Origin: Ornithodoros turicata
Taxonomy: Eukaryota; Arthropoda; Arachnida; Ixodida; Argasidae
NCBI RefSeq assembly: GCF_037126465.1
Contig: NC_088202.1
Span: 122,030,123-122,094,122, forward strand
DNA: 64,000 nucleotides
Direction of reading: 5' to 3'
Position 1 is the first letter of the stretch, and the number at the start of each line of letters is the position of its first letter. A program made the position numbers and the translations under genes. Under the pieces are notes generated by a model. That model worked only from the letters and a program-made list of their open reading frames with translations, did not search any database and had not been told where the DNA came from. Positions 10,517 to 20,471 of the stretch are shown here, one piece after another.

Positions 10517-10780
10517 TAAAAAAACTACGCCATCTAGAATCATGCGGTCAACAGCATTTGTTCTTATTAGTTTTTGCCACCTCCTAATGTGAATGTCATT
10601 ACTCCAAGTTTAATTATGTAAATATTTGCGAAATGAACTCGGAAATTTGCCAAGTAAAGGTCACTTTTTTACCCCACCAATATGAAGAGCGTGCCGAATA
10701 CACTCAAATTCATGATAATTCACAGTGATATACACGAGCTATTCCATCGAAAAAAATAGCCGAATATCATGCTTTTCAGG
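10481..10780. mobile_element. ACAGGGTG foldback MITE, left arm only (copy 1)
   Basis: Starts ACAGGGTGTCCCAGAAAACG and follows the family consensus seen in full copies at 36920-37802 and 37812-38689 for about 300 bases. It then stops abruptly at GCTTTTC, next to the 56-base palindrome. It supplies the stop codon of the left THAP frame. Confidence 0.85.
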
Positions 10781-10785
10781 GCATC

Positions 10786-10841
10786 GGGCACAACCGTTGC
10801 GGACCCTCCCTTTAAAGGGAGGGTCCGCAACGGTTGTGCCC
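10786..10841. repeat. Perfect 56-bp palindrome, two transposon ends head to head
   Basis: GGGCACAACCGTTGCGGACC is followed by its exact complement around the centre TCCCTTTAAAGGGA. Each half resembles the terminus of the surrounding THAP element (TTAAAGGGAGAATCCGC against TTAAAGGGAGGGTCCGC), so it looks like two related ends fused. Confidence 0.9.
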
Positions 10842-11337
10842 AAAATTAAGTGAAAGTTGATTTCAGCAGAGACCACCCCACAGATGCTGACAACAGCCTC
10901 CGTTTCGTATAAACGTGCGCGTATAATTTACAAACAGCGAAAACGATAAAGCGAAACCGAAACTATGAGAGCAGGCGGTGGCATCGGAATCGAGGAGCGC
11001 CACGCCGTGACGTCAGTCGCGAGATTCGTCTGCCGTGATTCCCATGTGTTGTATTGCATTGGAGACGCCAGGAAGCAAGTTACGCTCAACGTGCAGTCAT
11101 GGAAACCGACTCCGCATCAGAATAGAACTCCACGGGACTTCAGCCCGATTCAGACGTGTATTCTAATGAGGAGAATGACTTCACCGCCACCATAAACCAC
11201 AACGACTCGCCGTATTCGACGGACCCTGTACCAGTGCGCGCGTCGCTTGGAACCGAGGCCTCGGACCCATACACTGAAGACTGTCGAACTCGGAGTAACT
11301 AATGATGAGTTTCTAATAGGTTGTCCCACATTCTTAT
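10842..11337. other. Single-copy core of the THAP palindrome
   Basis: This segment is not repeated in the other arm. It contains an open stretch (10965-11195) that I do not recognise. It may be the 5' part of the related element whose terminus forms the 56-base palindrome. Confidence 0.4.
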
Positions 11338-12410
11338 ACAGGGTGTCCCAGAAAACGTGTCATTGAATTATAATAAAAAAACTACACCAACTAGAGTCAT
11401 GCGGTCAATGGCATTTGTTCTTACTGGGTTTTTGCCACCTCCTCATATGAATGTCGTGTAACGTAAGTTTAATTATGTAAATTTTTGCGAGCTTAAGTCG
11501 GAAATTTGCCTAGTAAAGGTAACTTTGTAACCCCGCCAATGTGAAGAGCGTGTCTAATTTAGTCAAATTAATGATAATTGACAGGGATATTCAGGAGCTA
11601 TCCCATCGGAGAAAATAGCCGAACATCATACTCTAAGGAGGTCGCACAGAATAGCGCACGATGAATTTTTCAGCGCAATCTTTGTCAGTCCGACGAAAGG
11701 AGGTTGGAAACCCAGCCCTCCCCGACATCGCAGAAAGAGATAAAACAGGCACGGCTTATCATGTCCGACTTTCGCTGGGATTTTGCTTTCCCTCTCCCAA
11801 TTTTAGAAACTGTTACTTTTTCTACTATCACTCTGTGGGCTGGCTTCGGAACCTCCTTTCGTCGCACTGAGAGCGATTGCGCTCAAAACGTCATCGCGCG
11901 CTATTGTCCGGTGCTCCGAAAAGCATGATATTCGGCTATTTTTTCCGATGGAATAGCTCGTGAATATCACTGCGAATTATCATGAATTTGAGTGTATTCG
12001 GCACGCTCTTCATATTGGTGGGGTAAAACAACAACAACAACTTTATTTGCGGCCTTGGAGAGTGGGGAGTTTCATCGCAACAGGCGATACTCTACCCCAG
12101 TGCTTGGTGGAATTGGGGGAATAAAATAACGAGCCCCTTTACAATAACGACCGAAGTCCGATGGTGTCCAGAAATGTCAGAAGAGCTTTGAGCGCAGAGC
12201 GTTGCTGGGCTGGATTGGTAAAAAAGTGACCTTTACTTGGCAAATTTCCGAGTTCAGTTCGCAAATATTTACATAATTAAACTTGGAGTAATGACATTCA
12301 CATTGGGAGGTGGCAAAAACTAATAAGAACAAATGCTGTTGACCGCATGATTCTAGGTGGCGTAGTTTTTTTTATTATAATTCAATGACACGTTTTCTGG
12401 GACACCCTGT
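11338..12410. mobile_element. ACAGGGTG foldback MITE, full copy 2 carrying a LINE insertion
   Basis: It begins ACAGGGTGTCCCAG and ends CTGGGACACCCTGT. Both arms and the spacer match copies 3 and 4. Without the 188-base insert and its 7-base duplication it would be about 878 bases, the same as the other full copies. The right arm also serves as the inner part of the THAP palindrome. Confidence 0.9.
12029..12216 (-). mobile_element. 5'-truncated RNase H-bearing LINE, 188 bp, with GGTAAAA duplication
   Basis: The CAACAACAACAAC start (a TTG tail on the minus strand) and the following GGCCTTGGAGAGTGGGGAG ... ACTCTACCCCAGTGC match the 3' end of the LINE at 21021. GGTAAAA occurs at 12022-12028 and again at 12217-12223, flanking the insert; uninterrupted MITE copies have it once. 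This dates the insertion after the MITE. Confidence 0.9.
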
Positions 12411-12719
12411 ATAAGTGCCACGGGTGCACGCGTAATATGAAACATGTTGCAGGTGCACATGCGGTCGGTGCCTCCCGCAGGTGCCCGCAGGTGCCACTCC
12501 GAGTTCCCGAATGAGCCGTCTTTTCGTGTCGAACATTCCTGGCTCAAAATGATGAGAACATATCGTCCTCGAGCTGGTATTCCTCCACTTGATTTTGCGC
12601 AGCGCCATTTCCCACTCCAAACGACGTTGTTTGGCCGTCGGAAACTGGAAATATGCTACGTCTGTTGTTGTATCCGACCTGTTGCCACAACTGATTATAC
12701 AGCATGTCTTACCGGCCAT
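12375..12719 (-). CDS. THAP-domain DNA-binding protein, right arm copy
   Basis: Mirror copy of the plus-strand THAP frame. Only 6 of 127 aligned residues differ over the extended frame (for example Glu to Gln before FPTAK, and Arg-Lys to Trp-Asn after KIK). The zinc-binding C2CH residues, the tryptophan and the HFEPGM block are unchanged, and the same MITE-derived C-terminal tail and stop are used. Two intact copies with few changes imply a fairly recent inverted duplication. I cannot tell whether either is expressed. Confidence 0.75.
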   Translation of the reverse strand: MAGKTCCIISCGNRSDTTTDVAYFQFPTAKQRRLEWEMALRKIKWRNTSSRTICSHHFEPGMFDTKRRLIRELGVAPAGTCGRHRPHVHLQHVSYYACTRGTYTGCPRKRVIEL

Positions 12720-13041
12720 CGTGGTGGGTGTAAGATCAGTGTGCGACGTAACGAACACAACTGCTACGGAAAATTTCCTTCGTCAAAACTGCCAAAACAC
12801 ACAGCAAAGCAAGGCGGACGGCGCGGGATATCTCGCGACTTACATCACGCTCGATGTTGCTTGCAGAAAAGCGCTCGTGGCTCGCACTACCCTGTCACCG
12901 AGCGCGTCATAGAAGAAAATCATTTTTATCAAGTTTGACTCAGTTTTCGAAGGAGATATTTTACAGGCATGGTCGTTGATGGCTAACGGTGACGAATATT
13001 CGAAAATCTCGGAAGGGACCTTATGCGGATTCTCCCTTTAA

Positions 13042-15078
13042 GGGAAGAGACAGGAGCGGATTTGATTGTGATTTCGCATTCCGAGTAAAGTTTTAGAATG
13101 GTAATAGAGTTGGACGTCGCGTCACTGTAGTTCCACGCTGTACCAGAAAACATACTACTCGATCATGGACAGAGCTGGACTGCTTTCACTGCATTGTGGC
13201 TATTAGTATTGGGGCTGCCGCTATTTTCGCAGCAACAGCCGCTTTACTTGGGTTGATACAAGCTAGGAGCAAGATACCAACCTTCAGAAAGTATTAACAC
13301 GAGCCGTTAGACGAGAAGTCAGACGTTATAACCGCTATTATTTTAAAGCTGTTCTGTCCCGTCTCTTCCTTAGAGTTCTTTGGATGTGATAGTTCAACCA
13401 CTTTCAACGTAATTGTTCGGGCCTGTCAGTCGGCAGTCGGTCGAGGTTCACGAACCTGTACAACATTATTCAAATCTGTACGGTCGAAGAAACTGTGCAG
13501 AGTTTTTCGTGCGTATTATGTGGTTATTGCGATAAATCCTAATTCCACTTTCATTGAGCTTTATCACAAAGGCCATCGAACAATGGTGCGGTCTATATGC
13601 AGATCGAAAATGAGTCCTCAGCCGCCTAACCGACTCTGAACGAAGAAAGAAAATCGATGTGGAATGTACGAGAATGGGAGCAATTCACCAGAATCGAACA
13701 CCAGTCTTTTGTGAGACCACCATGGGTGGTGAGCTAATGAGAATTACTCATCGCCTTCATATTGACAAGCGTATTATCAGGCATTTCGCAGATAGCTGGC
13801 GCATGTGAAGACACAGTATTTATTTTTTACGTCCTTCAGCGTGTAAAAATGGCGTTTTTGAAAATAAGGACTTTCATTTAATTCCGTATGGTCAACTGCA
13901 AGATGTAATAACGGTGCTGAAAAATGGGTTTGCAAAGCGCCCATTTCAAACAGCGTTTGAAATGGAATACAACCCCCTCCCCGTGAAATGATACTACAAC
14001 AATGCTTGGATCTACAACACAAGCACATGCGAAACACACTTCTGTATGGTCAGAAACCTACATCATAGACGCGTGTGCCATATAGTACAAGACATTTCCA
14101 CCCGCAAGGTGTAAAAAAAAAAAAAATGCTGTGCATGGGCACAAGTTTTTCCGCAACGCATTTTCCTATGTATGAGAAGCATCAAAACTGCGCCATGAAA
14201 AAAGCATGAAAAAGTCATTGGCTGTAGACTACGCTTGACTTCGCAACGATCCATGCCATTGCGGCATGTAAATATTGAAGTTAAGCTAACGTCACATGAT
14301 CGAAATGACGCTGCGTTGAGGACTCCGAATGACACGTTATATGCATCTCTCTGAGATGTGGCACATCGTTTCAATGTGCATCCCACTCGCAAACTGACCT
14401 GTCATCGAACGGAATATTTCGCTGATTTTGTCTCCGCTATTGCACGTCAAAGATCACATCGTCGTATTTGGCGGAATCACCCTTCTCTGTGGTGAGAATA
14501 ACGCCCGTCACATGCCTCGTGCCGGTTCTAGCAGAAAATGGTATAGCTATATATTGTATTTTAATATAAGCCATTAAACAATTGTACGTTTTGGAAAACT
14601 CCGTCAGCAGACACGTATGGTGAACATTTCAGCGGATACTTCCACCGCTCAATGCTTGAGGGAGAATTTTATTCCTGAACGAATAAGCACCGGCCAAGGC
14701 CCTGTGCCCCAACCGAACCTCATCTTTATCTAAAAGCACAAACAGGCCTCAAGTGTCGTAGACACTATCAGTGGCTTGGTTCGAGTACGTTAGTAGTATG
14801 CTCTGCGTTTCGATCGTAGAAGCAGTTTCTGTGCGCTTCATGCGTTTTGCTCCACGAAAGCCATTAATTTTCATCCTGTTAAATTGCTCAATGCCCCGCT
14901 AATCTAGAAGTAGTCGATTGTTAATGAGGCTTATCGGACGCTAAGCTGTAATTTATTAGTGGACGCCACAGTATGGTAACACAGCACAAGTTGTTTACAT
15001 GTCCCGTACACCTCACGGGGCGTTAAACATTGTGCCTTTCATCGAGGGCCTAGCGCCCTGTATATATATATATATATA
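13042..15078. other. Unassigned gene-poor region
   Basis: About 2 kb in which I see no conserved protein motif on either strand and no long repeat shared with the rest of the window. Two minus-strand frames (13777-14037 and 14063-14392) have no recognisable motif. A TA dinucleotide run at 15059-15078 closes the region. Confidence 0.6.
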
Positions 15079-15166
15079 AGTTCAAAAAAAGACGCGGAAA
15101 TAGATTTTAGGGAGGTTACAAACACTAGTTAATACATAGGGAGCCGTTAAAAAGTAAAATGGCAAG

Positions 15167-15205
15167 GGGTCGACGTTTCGACAGTGGCACTGTCTTCGTC
15201 AGGAC
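15167..15205 (-). ncRNA. Hammerhead-ribozyme-like motif of Penelope-like element 1
   Basis: On the minus strand GTCCTGACGAA is followed by a stem GACAG / CTGTC with loop TGCCA, then GAAACGTCGAC. This gives the conserved CUGANGA and GAAA core boxes around a closed stem II, plus a terminal pairing GTC / GAC. An extra A between the first box and stem II departs from the textbook core. Penelope-like elements are known to carry hammerhead motifs in their terminal repeats, and the position in the element tail fits that. Confidence 0.55.
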
Positions 15206-15291
15206 AAAAGATGCGTAGCTGGTTACACATTACTTAAATAGGTTTGGTACATGACGTCATAATCGGTACGGGCACGCCACAGGTATCGGGC

Positions 15292-15480
15292 CACTACATC
15301 CAACGTGCCATTACATCCAACGAGTCGTTACATCCAACGATGGATGTAACGGCTCGTTGGATGTAATGGCACGTTGGATGTAACGGCATGGTGTGGATGT
15401 AACGGCACGATGGATGTAACGGCATGTTGGATGTAACGGCTCGTTGGATGTAATGCACATTGGACGTAAGAGCATGGAGT
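15292..15480. repeat. 17-bp minisatellite, left end of the Foldback-type element
   Basis: About three units read CATCCAAC-first (15292-15340), followed by about seven in the opposite orientation (15341-15480). The junction forms a hairpin-capable centre at ACATCCAACG / ATGGATGT. The unit is the same as in the array at 18536-18757. Confidence 0.9.
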
Positions 15481-15616
15481 GGTCCCCTGTGTTCAGGCTC
15501 CATTCATAAGTTGATGGCGGAGGCTGAATGAGTTAGAATTCCTGGGCATTTATCTGCATATATCTGCTACATTAGCATTTGTGGTCCTGGTTCTTCAGAG
15601 TACTACTATTATCGTT

Positions 15617-15643
15617 ATCATCATCATCATCATCATCATCATA
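15617..15643 (+). repeat. (ATC)n microsatellite
   Basis: Nine uninterrupted ATC units. Confidence 0.95.
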
Positions 15644-16429
15644 AATCTTTGCCCTTGATCAGCGGGCGAAACATAGACAACAACTTTTGTTTTTGCTAGC
15701 ATCGTCTCGTGAGCGGGGAAGCTGTACAAATTGCTGAACTATTATCGGAGTAATAAGAACTAATAAACAATAAATAATTGGTAAATCGCACGTTTACACG
15801 TCACAATGGCTGGAAAGGGATAATAGAAGTTTGAAAAATGAGAAATTACCGCTGGTGAGCTTTTGTCCGTGCTCCGCACTTCACGGGCGAGCTTTCGTCC
15901 GCGCGACACATTTGACGCTGAGCGTGAAAACTAGACAAACTTCGGGGAAGTGTTAAGGGGTTCTTTAAATGCCTATAGGCCCGATTTCACCCACAGGGAT
16001 TAGCTTCTGAACGCAGTTTTAACATAAACTGAGATCCGATCATTCCGAGGCGCCAGGTCTCTGGCGTTAATCGGTGGTGGTGAAACCGGCCATTAGAAAA
16101 GTCACGTTTTCTTGAGTAAGACTTGCACCGCTTTACCCCTGACGGTTTCAGCTACCGAGTTCAGACAAAATACGGAACAAAAATAATGCTGCTCATCAAC
16201 TGCGTAAAAGTAAGTTTAACGTCGGTAGCCGCGGAGGATGGGCTATTTTCCCGAAACCTTACTCCGTGTCATGTTTACGTATTATACTGACGGCAGAGCT
16301 GGTGCCGATAGAGGTCGCAAACAACGACATCGTTGCTTGAGTTCACACTCCAAATCAAAGAATATCGAAGCGTCCGGTCATTGATGCACCTCAAGTATCA
16401 AATCTTTTTATTCATTATGCAGTTAGTCA

Positions 16430-18031
16430 TCACGTACGAGGAAGAATACCGACGCTGATAACACGTCGAAGGTATTGAACAAGGTCGTCATAAGACATGG
16501 GGTAGCGCATAAAATGCTGTCGAAACAGTTCCATTTCCTCGGCGAGGCGTGCGTTCCTCTGACGAACTCGCTGTTCTTGTGGCCGCGGTGTCGTCACTGG
16601 GTCGTGCAGAAGTAATCGCAGGCGGTATTTCGCTGCATGTTGTACCTTCTGAAGGAACGAGATCACCTCTGCAAGACGTGGGTGCTGGTTCGGAAACTGG
16701 TTATGTAAACCATTGTGCCACCCCTCTACGAAATTTGTAGTGCGAGGGCCAGAGTTCCCAAAGTGCCCCCATATGTTACGGACTGGAACAGACTCTAGCC
16801 AAAATTCCTGGTAATATGCAACAAACTGCTGCATTTGACTACTCTGAAGAGAGGACAGTTCATGGGGGTGCTGCGACATTAGATCTTCGGCAAACTGAAT
16901 GCGCAGATGTTCGGGAACAAAGGGCAGGTGTCCCACCAAACTGAACCAGTCGCGGACTTCTTCATTTTCTCTGCACGCATTTCGAAGTCCAAGTTCATCC
17001 CGCTTCTTGTTCACAGCTTTCGCGTACTGAAAAGCACAGCCGCTTAGCTTTATCGGCTGATTGACAGGGTCAACGCTGATAACGGAGATAGCTGCATTTA
17101 TAGCCGCGACCTCGAAATCGAACACCCAGTGAGCAAGACTCTGCAGCGTTCCCAGGTGGCCAAACTCGTGCAGAAGTGCCTCACGGATCACTTCGAAGAT
17201 CTTCATGAACGTACCAGTGTCACGTCGGCGAGTAAGCGCGAATACCACTGGGTGGCACTCCCCCTTTGTGGACACATGCAGACTGTAGAGTTGGCCTGGG
17301 TTCATGAACTCTGGAGGCGTGTATTTGAAATTTCCGTCCCCAAAAACGTACTCGGGTGACAGGAGGGCCTCGAGATCACTGTGGCCAAAGAAAACCATAA
17401 CCTCACTTCCTTGCGTTGAGTCTCGGTGCCTCAAAAAATCCTCTCCGTCCAGTGTCTTCTCCAGTCCTTGAAGGTCGTCGATCGAGACGTTTCCTACTGT
17501 GTATAAATGCCGGTTATACGACAGTGCCCTGCGTTTCGATGCAAATCCGTAGCCTGAGCACAACTCCTCCTTGATGGCCTCGCGGCACTCAGGAGTACAG
17601 TCGCTGAAGTGCTCGTCAACACCAGCAAGCGCATCATTGTAGGCTTCACGAGGCCGCTTCCGACCATGTCGAATTTCTGTTCTCTTCTCCGTCATATACC
17701 TTTTGCTGAGAACTTTTGTCTCCGACGAAGTCACAGCTGTCGGGTCACAAGAATGCGCAGTACTTGGGTAGTCCGGGTCGACTTGGAGGATGCTGTTTTT
17801 CAACGTAACATGGGCCACTGGAACCGGCGACGTGTCGCCGGCATCCTTGGCCTTGGTGCTGAGGTCATAGCAAGATATCCATCGATAATACACGACTGAT
17901 GGGTCCCTCGGGTTCACATACTTGAACGAAAACTCAAGAACGGCGCCCTGCCATCGTCTGCTCCCGTACTGTAAAACTGGGTGGCGGGAACGTCGCTTCG
18001 ACTGTACGAATTTCACGTCTCCCAGGTCCAT
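16430..18031 (-). CDS. MULE-type transposase, intact 533-residue frame
   Basis: Uninterrupted frame with a Mutator-like transposase core: FGDGNFKYTP (Asp 232), HPVVFALTRRRDTGTFMKIF, a WVFDFEVAAINA block (Asp 305, Glu 307), KLSGCAFQYAKAVNKK, HLPFVPEHL and TTNFVEGWHNGLHNQFPNQHP near residues 430-450. These match the order DGTFK / DFE-A / GC-FH / FVPE / E-WHN of MULE domains. The first 100 residues (FVQSKRRSRHPVL ... YYRWISC) resemble a weak FLYWCH-type DNA-binding domain. It is the only gene between two minisatellite ends and the most intact DNA transposase in the window, so the element may have moved recently. No intron is evident. Confidence 0.85.
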   Translation of the reverse strand: MDLGDVKFVQSKRRSRHPVLQYGSRRWQGAVLEFSFKYVNPRDPSVVYYRWISCYDLSTKAKDAGDTSPVPVAHVTLKNSILQVDPDYPSTAHSCDPTAVTSSETKVLSKRYMTEKRTEIRHGRKRPREAYNDALAGVDEHFSDCTPECREAIKEELCSGYGFASKRRALSYNRHLYTVGNVSIDDLQGLEKTLDGEDFLRHRDSTQGSEVMVFFGHSDLEALLSPEYVFGDGNFKYTPPEFMNPGQLYSLHVSTKGECHPVVFALTRRRDTGTFMKIFEVIREALLHEFGHLGTLQSLAHWVFDFEVAAINAAISVISVDPVNQPIKLSGCAFQYAKAVNKKRDELGLRNACRENEEVRDWFSLVGHLPFVPEHLRIQFAEDLMSQHPHELSSLQSSQMQQFVAYYQEFWLESVPVRNIWGHFGNSGPRTTNFVEGWHNGLHNQFPNQHPRLAEVISFLQKVQHAAKYRLRLLLHDPVTTPRPQEQRVRQRNARLAEEMELFRQHFMRYPMSYDDLVQYLRRVISVGILPRT

Positions 18032-18535
18032 GGCATGCGAATCACTTGGAACTGCTACCTGGTAAGTGGCACGACGAAAAACTCGCCACGAAATGACAGA
18101 TGTCCTTTTTCCTTTCTTTGGTTCTTCCGGACCTCTTCCTAGTACCTCCTGTATACGGGAAACCAGGTTAAGACCTTATACCCTGGCCAAACAGCTTGGG
18201 CACGGGGGTGATCTGTAATAGGTCAACCTTCTTTTTGAAGAGGTCGCTGAAGAGAAAACAATGTTCAGTCGGTAGCAGCATATATGCAGTTTTTGTGAGA
18301 TTGAAATAGGTGGACGTTCCGCAGGTCGGTAATCCCAGATGTGGCGTGGGGGGAAACTTCTTGGAACACTGTTTTGTGTGCGAGTGCGTCATTTTCGTAA
18401 AGGAAAAAAATGCTTCCTTTTTTTCTATCCACTCCTCCTTCTGGCACACATGTGGTGCGTAACAAGCACAAAACACCGACGAAATCAACGACCTTGCCGC
18501 CGACATCGAGACCATTGACCGAGTTTTCTGTGTCC
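18032..18535. other. Foldback-type element, sequence between transposase and right array
   Basis: Upstream region of the minus-strand transposase. It presumably holds its promoter, but no clear TATA/initiator pair was found. Open frames here run into the minisatellite and are not called. Confidence 0.5.
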
Positions 18536-18757
18536 GTGGATGTAATGGCTCGTTGGACGTGCTGACCCGATGGATGTAATGACTCGTTGGATGAATTGGC
18601 TCGTTGGATGTAATGACCCGTGGACGTAATGGCCAAAAATGGATGTAACGTCTCGTTGGATGTAATGGCATGATGGATGTAACGGCATGTTGGATGTAAC
18701 GGTTCGTTCTTGGATGTAATGGCACGTTGGATGTATTGGCACGTTGGATGAAGGGGC
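18536..18757. repeat. 17-bp minisatellite, right end of the Foldback-type element
   Basis: About twelve diverged GTTGGATGTAATGGCAC units, all in one orientation and interrupted by small indels. With the left array it forms the inverted termini of the transposon. Confidence 0.9.
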
Positions 18758-18892
18758 ATGGAATCCACGCCACAGGCGTTTGTCAGTGAGTCAGATTCGG
18801 GAATACTCCAGAAGGTCAAGACCGGGTGTTGATGTCATTCGCCGTAGGTCACCAGAGGTGGGCAAAACTCCTCACGGTCTTTGCCCTCACCT

Positions 18893-19245
18893 CGATTTTC
18901 CTGGACGGAGCTTTGTCCTCACCTCACCTCACCTCAACTACTTTTCGGAGAAGTTCCCTCACCTCACCTCACCTCAAAAAAAATTCAGAGATTTTTTCTC
19001 GCCTGCCCTCACCTCAAATAATTTTTCAGAAAATTTTCCTCGCCTCACCTCACCTCAAAACATTATCCGAAAAATGTCCTCACCTCAGCCTTTCATGAAA
19101 AAATCTTTCCTCACCTCACCTCACCTCAAAACCTATTCAGAGAATTTCCCTCACCTCACCTCACCTCAGCCTTGCATAAAAAAAATTCCCTCACCTCACC
19201 TCACCTCAAATTCCGTGAGGTGAGGGGGTTCAAGGCGCCCTCACC
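18893..19245 (+). repeat. CTCACC minisatellite array 1 (about 43-bp units)
   Basis: Repeats of CCTCACCTCACCTCA followed by an A-rich and TTTTCAGA-like spacer. It ends in a hairpin CCTCACCTCA..CCG..TGAGGTGAGG. Open frames across it are repeat artefacts. Confidence 0.9.
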
Positions 19246-19914
19246 TCACTTGCAGTTAGGAGGGTGCCCCTCCCTGCTCAAGGTCGACGCTTCTCACTTT
19301 TTTAAATGACGAAAGTACGCATCGTAAAGCAAGTATCGAGACTAAAGCATCAGGTCCCGACTCTCTGCTTCAGCGGTAGATTGTGACTGTAGGTGTTTGT
19401 GGCGCAAGCGCAACAAAGGCCAGAAAGCGCCACGACTGCGGTGAGTACCTGATGAATGGCGATGATAGCTAAAATTATTTACGGATCATGTCCTACGCAT
19501 TATATCATGGCCGCTCGCCATCAGCTAGTGGGATGGCAGGTGCATTGCTAATTGTCTCGTTCACCGCCTTCGCATGGCATCCGATAGGTTGAGCGCTACA
19601 GTGGTGGTCGAATCGAAGCGCAGCTTTGTGAATCATAATCGTATGAGTGTCACGTCATCAGTGCACCCAATGTCGTGCCCCCTACTTTTTGTGAGATGTG
19701 CAGCCAGAGTCTCTAGACCCATCGTCAGGACTCAGGACCAGCCAATAAGCAGCGATCATTGATAGTGAAGTGCAACGGCTCGCGTCGTTTGGTTTACAAC
19801 AGTCACTGAAAAAACGAATAAAGTAAAGAAGACAGCCCTAACAACTACCTTTTGCCAACTTGCCTCATATCACCTAAAAATTTTCGGACAAATTTTCCCT
19901 TTTCTTCTCTCGAC
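19246..19914. other. Core of the hAT-like element, no gene
   Basis: Single-copy sequence between the two arrays. A 62-codon frame (19574-19762) has no motif. Nothing else was recognised. Confidence 0.5.
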
Positions 19915-20330
19915 TCACGAAAAAAAGTCCTCACCTCACATGAAAAAGGAATCCTCACCTCAGAAAATTTTAACAAAATTTCCCTCACCTCACCTCACCT
20001 CAAAAATTTTTCAGAAAATGTATCTCATCCCACCTCACCTCAGGCTTTCTGGAGAAAAAATTTCCTCACTTCACCTCACCTCAAAAAGTTTTTCAGAAAA
20101 TTTTCCTCACCTCACCTCACCTCAAAATTATTTCAGAAAATTTTCCTCACCTCACCTCACCTCAGTCTTTCCCAAGGAAAATGTCCCTCAACCTCACCTC
20201 ACCTCAGCGTCTTCTAGGAAGATTTTTCCTCACCTCACCTCACCTCAACCATTGCTCCAAAAGGTGCTCCTCACCTCACCTCACCTCAAATTCCGTGAGG
20301 TGAGGGTGAGGGAGCCCTCACCCTCACAAG
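19915..20330 (+). repeat. CTCACC minisatellite array 2 (about 43-bp units)
   Basis: Eight or nine units of the same repeat as array 1, in the same orientation and ending in the same CCG-centred GAGGTGAGG hairpin. This end hairpin is shared by both arrays, so the arrays look like duplicated blocks. Confidence 0.9.
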
Positions 20331-20471
20331 CCCTCGCGAGGGTGCCCACCTCTGTAGGTCACTGTCCGCTTTGGGGAAAATTCCGGGCAGGGTGAGGGCT
20401 GCTTCAAACTTCGCTGAAAAAAAAAGAAGGAACAACAGAAAGGGAACGAAAAGGACGAAAGTGTAGCTCAT

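Larger units (their letters stand above)
9850..13041. mobile_element. THAP-gene DNA transposon arranged as a 3.2-kb palindrome
   Basis: The termini are inverted: TTAAAGGGAGAATCCGC at 9850 and its complement ending at 13041. The arms match for about 925 bases each (9850-10780 against 11922-13041, apart from a 188-base LINE insertion). Each arm carries a THAP-domain reading frame followed by one arm of an ACAGGGTG MITE. THAP domains are the DNA-binding part of P-element-type transposases, so a P-like origin is likely. No catalytic domain is present, so any movement would need a helper enzyme. No clear target-site duplication was found. Confidence 0.75.
15284..18765 (-). mobile_element. Mutator/Foldback-type DNA transposon with minisatellite ends
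   Basis: An 11-base direct repeat CACGCCACAGG flanks this 3.48-kb unit (15273-15283 and 18766-18776), and the host sequence on both sides is the tail of one Penelope-like element. Inside each end is an array of 17-base units (GTTGGATGTAACGGCTC). The outermost left units are inverted relative to the right array, as needed for terminal inverted repeats. The interior carries one intact MULE-type transposase. Tandem-repeat inverted termini with a Mutator-class enzyme are the design of Foldback elements; the assignment by analogy is inference. Confidence 0.75.
18853..20354. mobile_element. hAT-like non-autonomous element filled with CTCACC minisatellite
   Basis: Termini CAGAGGTGGGCA (18853) and TGCCCACCTCTG (ending 20354) are inverted repeats of hAT type, and the 8-base sequence TAGGTCAC is duplicated on both sides (18845-18852, 20355-20362). 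The inside consists of two CTCACC arrays near the ends and about 670 bases of unrelated sequence between them. No transposase is present, so it would depend on a hAT helper. It interrupts the tail of Penelope-like element 1. Confidence 0.85.

Noticed and set aside
13777..14392. Two minus-strand frames of 86 and 109 codons
   Set aside because: Rich in Cys and Phe from AT-rich DNA, with no motif or codon bias suggesting a gene.
15292..15480. CRISPR-like array
   Set aside because: The 17-base units are contiguous without unique spacers, change orientation, and form the ends of a eukaryotic transposon.
18265..18819. Minus-strand frames of 85-200 codons next to the transposase
   Set aside because: They run through the 17-base repeat and have no conserved motif.
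18893..20330. Long open frames across the CTCACC arrays
   Set aside because: Their length comes from the stop-free repeat; no domain is present.
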